Of a stretch of 52,080 nt of DNA, positions 49,729-52,080 are shown one piece after another. The stretch lies in assembly GCA_012517255.1 (NCBI GenBank), contig JAAYVH010000254.1, positions 1 through 52,080 of the forward strand, given 5' to 3'. Position 1 is the first letter of the stretch. The number at the start of each line of letters is the position of its first letter. Source of the stretch: Chthonomonadales bacterium (lineage in GTDB: Bacteria; Armatimonadota; Chthonomonadetes; Chthonomonadales; CAJBBX01). The notes below the pieces were generated by a model. The model was not told the DNA's origin. It saw nothing but the letters and a program-made list of their open reading frames with translations, and searched no databases. The position numbers and the translations under genes were made by a program.

Positions 49729-50514
49729 ATGGGACAGATAGAACCAATGCTGAAGATAGACAACCTGCATGCCAGCGTGGAAGGCAACGAAATACTGCGC
49801 GGCATATCGTTGACGGTGAACGCCGGCGAAGTGCACGCGATCATGGGACCCAATGGGTCGGGCAAAAGCACTCTGGCCCGCGTCATCGCCGGACACCAGG
49901 ACTACGAAGTGACGGCAGGCGAGGTGCTGTTTGACGGCCAGAGCCTTCTCGAGCTCGAGCCCGAAGAGAGGGCGTGGGCCGGCGTGTTCATGGCATTTCA
50001 GTATCCGATCGAGATACCGGGAGTGAACAACGCCTACTTCCTCAAGGCCGCGCTGAATGCCCAGCGCAAGGCCCGTGGAGAGGATGAACTGGATGCCATG
50101 GAGTTCATGAGCCTCATCCGGGGCCGGATCAGGGATCTGGACATGGATCCGGCTCTCCTGAACAGGCCTGTCAACGAGGGCTTCTCGGGCGGCGAAAAGA
50201 AGCGGAACGAGATCCTGCAGATGGCCGTTCTGAGCCCGAAGCTCGCCATTCTGGACGAGACGGACTCTGGCCTCGACATTGATGCGCTGCGTATCGTGGC
50301 CAATGGTGTGAACGCCTTGCGGTCGCCCGAGAGAGCCATCATCGTCGTGACGCACTACCAGCGGCTGCTTAACTACATCGTGCCGGACTTCGTGCATGTG
50401 CTGTCTGACGGACGCATCGTGCGGTCGGGCGGCAAGGAGCTTGCGCTCGAGCTTGAAGAACGGGGCTACTCGTGGATCGAAGCCGAGACGCGGCCCGCGG
50501 CAGTGGTGGCGTGA
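49729..50514 (+). CDS. sufC: Fe-S cluster assembly ATPase SufC
   Basis: 261 residues: Walker A GPNGSGKST, signature FSGGEKKRNEILQM, Walker B AILDETDSGLDIDAL and H-loop VTHYQRLL, all in SufC wording. It drives structural change of the SufBCD complex. The first ATG at 49729 follows the sufB stop by three bases; an ATG at 49747 is possible. Confidence 0.97.
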   Translation: MGQIEPMLKIDNLHASVEGNEILRGISLTVNAGEVHAIMGPNGSGKSTLARVIAGHQDYEVTAGEVLFDGQSLLELEPEERAWAGVFMAFQYPIEIPGVNNAYFLKAALNAQRKARGEDELDAMEFMSLIRGRIRDLDMDPALLNRPVNEGFSGGEKKRNEILQMAVLSPKLAILDETDSGLDIDALRIVANGVNALRSPERAIIVVTHYQRLLNYIVPDFVHVLSDGRIVRSGGKELALELEERGYSWIEAETRPAAVVA

Positions 50515-50515
50515 C

Positions 50516-51859
50516 ATGAGCGGTGTACAGACGCATACCGGCACGGCAAGCCACTATGGGCGGCTGCGCGAGCGCGTTGGCCGCCACGAGCCTGCATGGC
50601 TCACGGACTTCCGTGATCGCTCGCTCGGTCGCTTTGAGGACCTGGGGTTTCCCCTGGGCTCCGACGAGGAATGGCGGTTCACGCCCGTCGGGGCCATCGC
50701 CGAGACGCCATTCGGGCCTGCAGACGTGCCAAACGAGGACGACATCCAGGCGGCGCTCGCTCGAGCTCTCTACGGTTCAGCCGACTTCGCGCAACTGGTC
50801 TTCGTCAATGGCATGTTCCGCTCGGACCTCTCGGACATCAACGGTCTGCCACGTTCGGTTGAAGTCGGTTCGCTCCGGAACGCCTGTCAGAGCCATTCCG
50901 ACATCGTGCGCGCCAACCTTGGCGCGGTCGCGTCTGGCGGTCCCAGCTTCACGTCCCTGAACGGGGCGCTCATGGACGATGGGGCGTTCATCCATCTTCC
51001 AGCCGGAGTCCTGGTGGATCGGCCGATCCACATCGCCCATGTTTCCCTGTCAGGCGATTCACCGATCGGCGTTCATCCGCGATCGCTGGTGATCGTGGGG
51101 GAGGGAAGCTCCGCGGTGATCGTCGAGAGCTTCCACGGAGCCGGCGACATGCCGTATCTCACCAATGGTGTCTTCGAGGCAGTCGTGGGTCCGAACGCCG
51201 GTCTCGAACACTACCGGTTGCAGATGGAGGCCGAGTCGGCGTACCACGTGGGCCGAACCGCGGTGAGGTTGGCGCGTGACGCTCGCTACACCTCCCACTC
51301 GGTGGCATTCGGCGCCGCCATCTCCCGCCACGATCTCGGCGCAGTTCTGGGCGGCGAGAATGGCGTGTGTACCTTCAATGGCCTGTACATGGGCGACCGG
51401 CGTCAGCTCCTTGACAGCCACACCGTCATCGACCATGCTACGCCGCATTGCGAGAGCCACGAGCTCTATAAGGGCATTCTCAACGGGCACGCGCATGGGG
51501 TATTCAACGGGAAGGTATTCGTACGCAAGGACGCGCAGAAAACGGATGCCAAGCAGACGAACCAGGCGCTCCTGCTGTCGGACACCGCCAGAATCGACAG
51601 CAAGCCGCAACTCGAGATTTTCGCCGACGATGTGCGCTGCACCCATGGCGCAACGGTCGGTCAGCTCGACGCGGACTCGCTGTTCTATTTGCGGTCACGG
51701 GGTATCTCGCTAGAGGATGCGCGGAGCGTGCTGATCCACGCATTTGCCAGCGACATCATAGACCGCATGTCTCTTGCCGAGATCAGATCGCAGCTCGAGG
51801 GCGTGCTGCTGGCTTCGCTGCCCAAGACATCGACAGCGTTCTGGGAGATGGCAGAGTAA
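50516..51859 (+). CDS. sufD: Fe-S cluster assembly subunit SufD
   Basis: 447 residues, homologous to Suf[21 protein letters not shown] and [18 protein letters not shown] are typical; the His in CTHGAT matches a conserved SufD residue. The ATG at 50516 stands one base after the sufC stop. It completes the SufBCD scaffold. Confidence 0.96.
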   Translation: MSGVQTHTGTASHYGRLRERVGRHEPAWLTDFRDRSLGRFEDLGFPLGSDEEWRFTPVGAIAETPFGPADVPNEDDIQAALARALYGSADFAQLVFVNGMFRSDLSDINGLPRSVEVGSLRNACQSHSDIVRANLGAVASGGPSFTSLNGALMDDGAFIHLPAGVLVDRPIHIAHVSLSGDSPIGVHPRSLVIVGEGSSAVIVESFHGAGDMPYLTNGVFEAVVGPNAGLEHYRLQMEAESAYHVGRTAVRLARDARYTSHSVAFGAAISRHDLGAVLGGENGVCTFNGLYMGDRRQLLDSHTVIDHATPHCESHELYKGILNGHAHGVFNGKVFVRKDAQKTDAKQTNQALLLSDTARIDSKPQLEIFADDVRCTHGATVGQLDADSLFYLRSRGISLEDARSVLIHAFASDIIDRMSLAEIRSQLEGVLLASLPKTSTAFWEMAE

Positions 51860-51872
51860 GGAAGATGAGATC

Positions 51873-52080
51873 GTGCTAGACGGCGCTCCACCGGTCCACG
51901 CCGAAGAGATGAACGTAGAGGCCATCCGGGCGGACTTCCCGGTACTCCATCAGGAAGTCCACGGAAGGCCTCTGGCCTATCTCGACAACGCGGCGACAAC
52001 GCAGAAGCCGCGCGCAGTGCTGGACGCTCTGCATACATACTACGCCCGCGACAACGCCAACATCCATCGCGGGGTGCATA
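51873..52080 (+). CDS. sufS: Cysteine desulfurase SufS, N-terminal part (cut by window end)
   Basis: About 69 residues are visible: [20 protein letters not shown], then [16 protein letters not shown] and [14 protein letters not shown], the SufS/class V aminotransferase opening. SufS draws sulfur from cysteine for the SufBCD scaffold. GTG 51873 is preceded by AAGGA; ATG 51909 is an alternative. The 3' end lies outside the window. Confidence 0.94.
   Translation, partial: MLDGAPPVHAEEMNVEAIRADFPVLHQEVHGRPLAYLDNAATTQKPRAVLDALHTYYARDNANIHRGVH

Overview
The window is GC-rich, densely coded bacterial chromosome of an apparently Gram-negative (diderm) heterotroph. The best taxonomic clue is the prepilin-like protein at 46153-46845. 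Its N-terminal class III signal runs straight into [13 protein letters not shown], a wording I associate with the Armatimonadota. FlgD-tailed secreted proteins, large GH106-like and DUF1080 proteins, a possible Wzm/Wzt exporter and a long SRP RNA with an Alu domain fit that placement. The placement is inference, not proof. I found no rRNA, tRNA, CRISPR array, insertion sequence or phage gene.

Layout. 1-2361 (+): end of alr, an FmdB zinc ribbon, a Ppx/GppA phosphatase and a membrane-anchored protein. 2358-5997 (-): operon asd-dapA-CoA-disulfide-reductase/rhodanese. 6138-8906 (+): a ThuA-like protein, then nrfHA (nitrite to ammonia) from its own promoter. 8949-11656 (-): tight operon arsR-arsM-arsC-acr3 (arsenic sensing, methylation, reduction, export). 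11741-12631 (+): a lone sugar-type ABC permease. 12635-19666 (-): two secreted glycoside hydrolases, GH106-like then GH2. 19854-24777 (+): a large secreted FlgD-tailed protein, a lipoprotein and tatD. 24772-26399 (-): wzm/wzt-type exporter. 26375-27934 (+): a secreted unknown and a DUF4177-like protein. 27950-29458 (-): an RbsA-like ATPase, sharing a divergent promoter with a beta-barrel protein (29612, +). 30200-32931 (+): prs and an M14 carboxypeptidase. 32952-34356 (-): nusA-ylxR. 34530-38043 (+): queE-queC and a propeller/alpha-alpha-barrel protein, all coupled by ATGA overlaps. 38105-40520 (-): large SRP RNA-dnaX-ybaB. 40631-43830 (-): ABC-2 exporter plus a TPR-like membrane protein. 43994-47600 (+): aspartic-protease-like protein, DUF1080 protein, prepilin-like protein and a DnaJ-zinc-finger membrane protein. 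47830-52080 (+): Rrf2 regulator and sufBCD-sufS (sufS cut by the window end).

How it works together. The nrf, ars and suf modules point to a life with anaerobic or microaerobic phases: ammonifying nitrite reduction, arsenic resistance by both methylation and efflux, and Fe-S cluster assembly. The hydrolases, lone sugar ABC parts and DUF1080 protein indicate plant- or microbe-glycan use. Several promoters are readable and share one pattern: TTGAC-type -35, a 17-18 base spacer, and a TATACT, TATAAT or TACAAT -10. Three of them place the predicted start of transcription at or within about three bases of the start codon, so leaderless mRNAs look common here.

I do not see a clearly new defence or mobile system. 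The observations most worth a second look are the large SRP RNA upstream of dnaX, the calcium-site substitutions in NrfA, the back-to-back promoters sharing one -35 region, the leaderless ars operon with an operator in the promoter spacer, the unusual cysteine pairs of its ArsR, and two hairpins in the leaders of nusA and an ABC operon.
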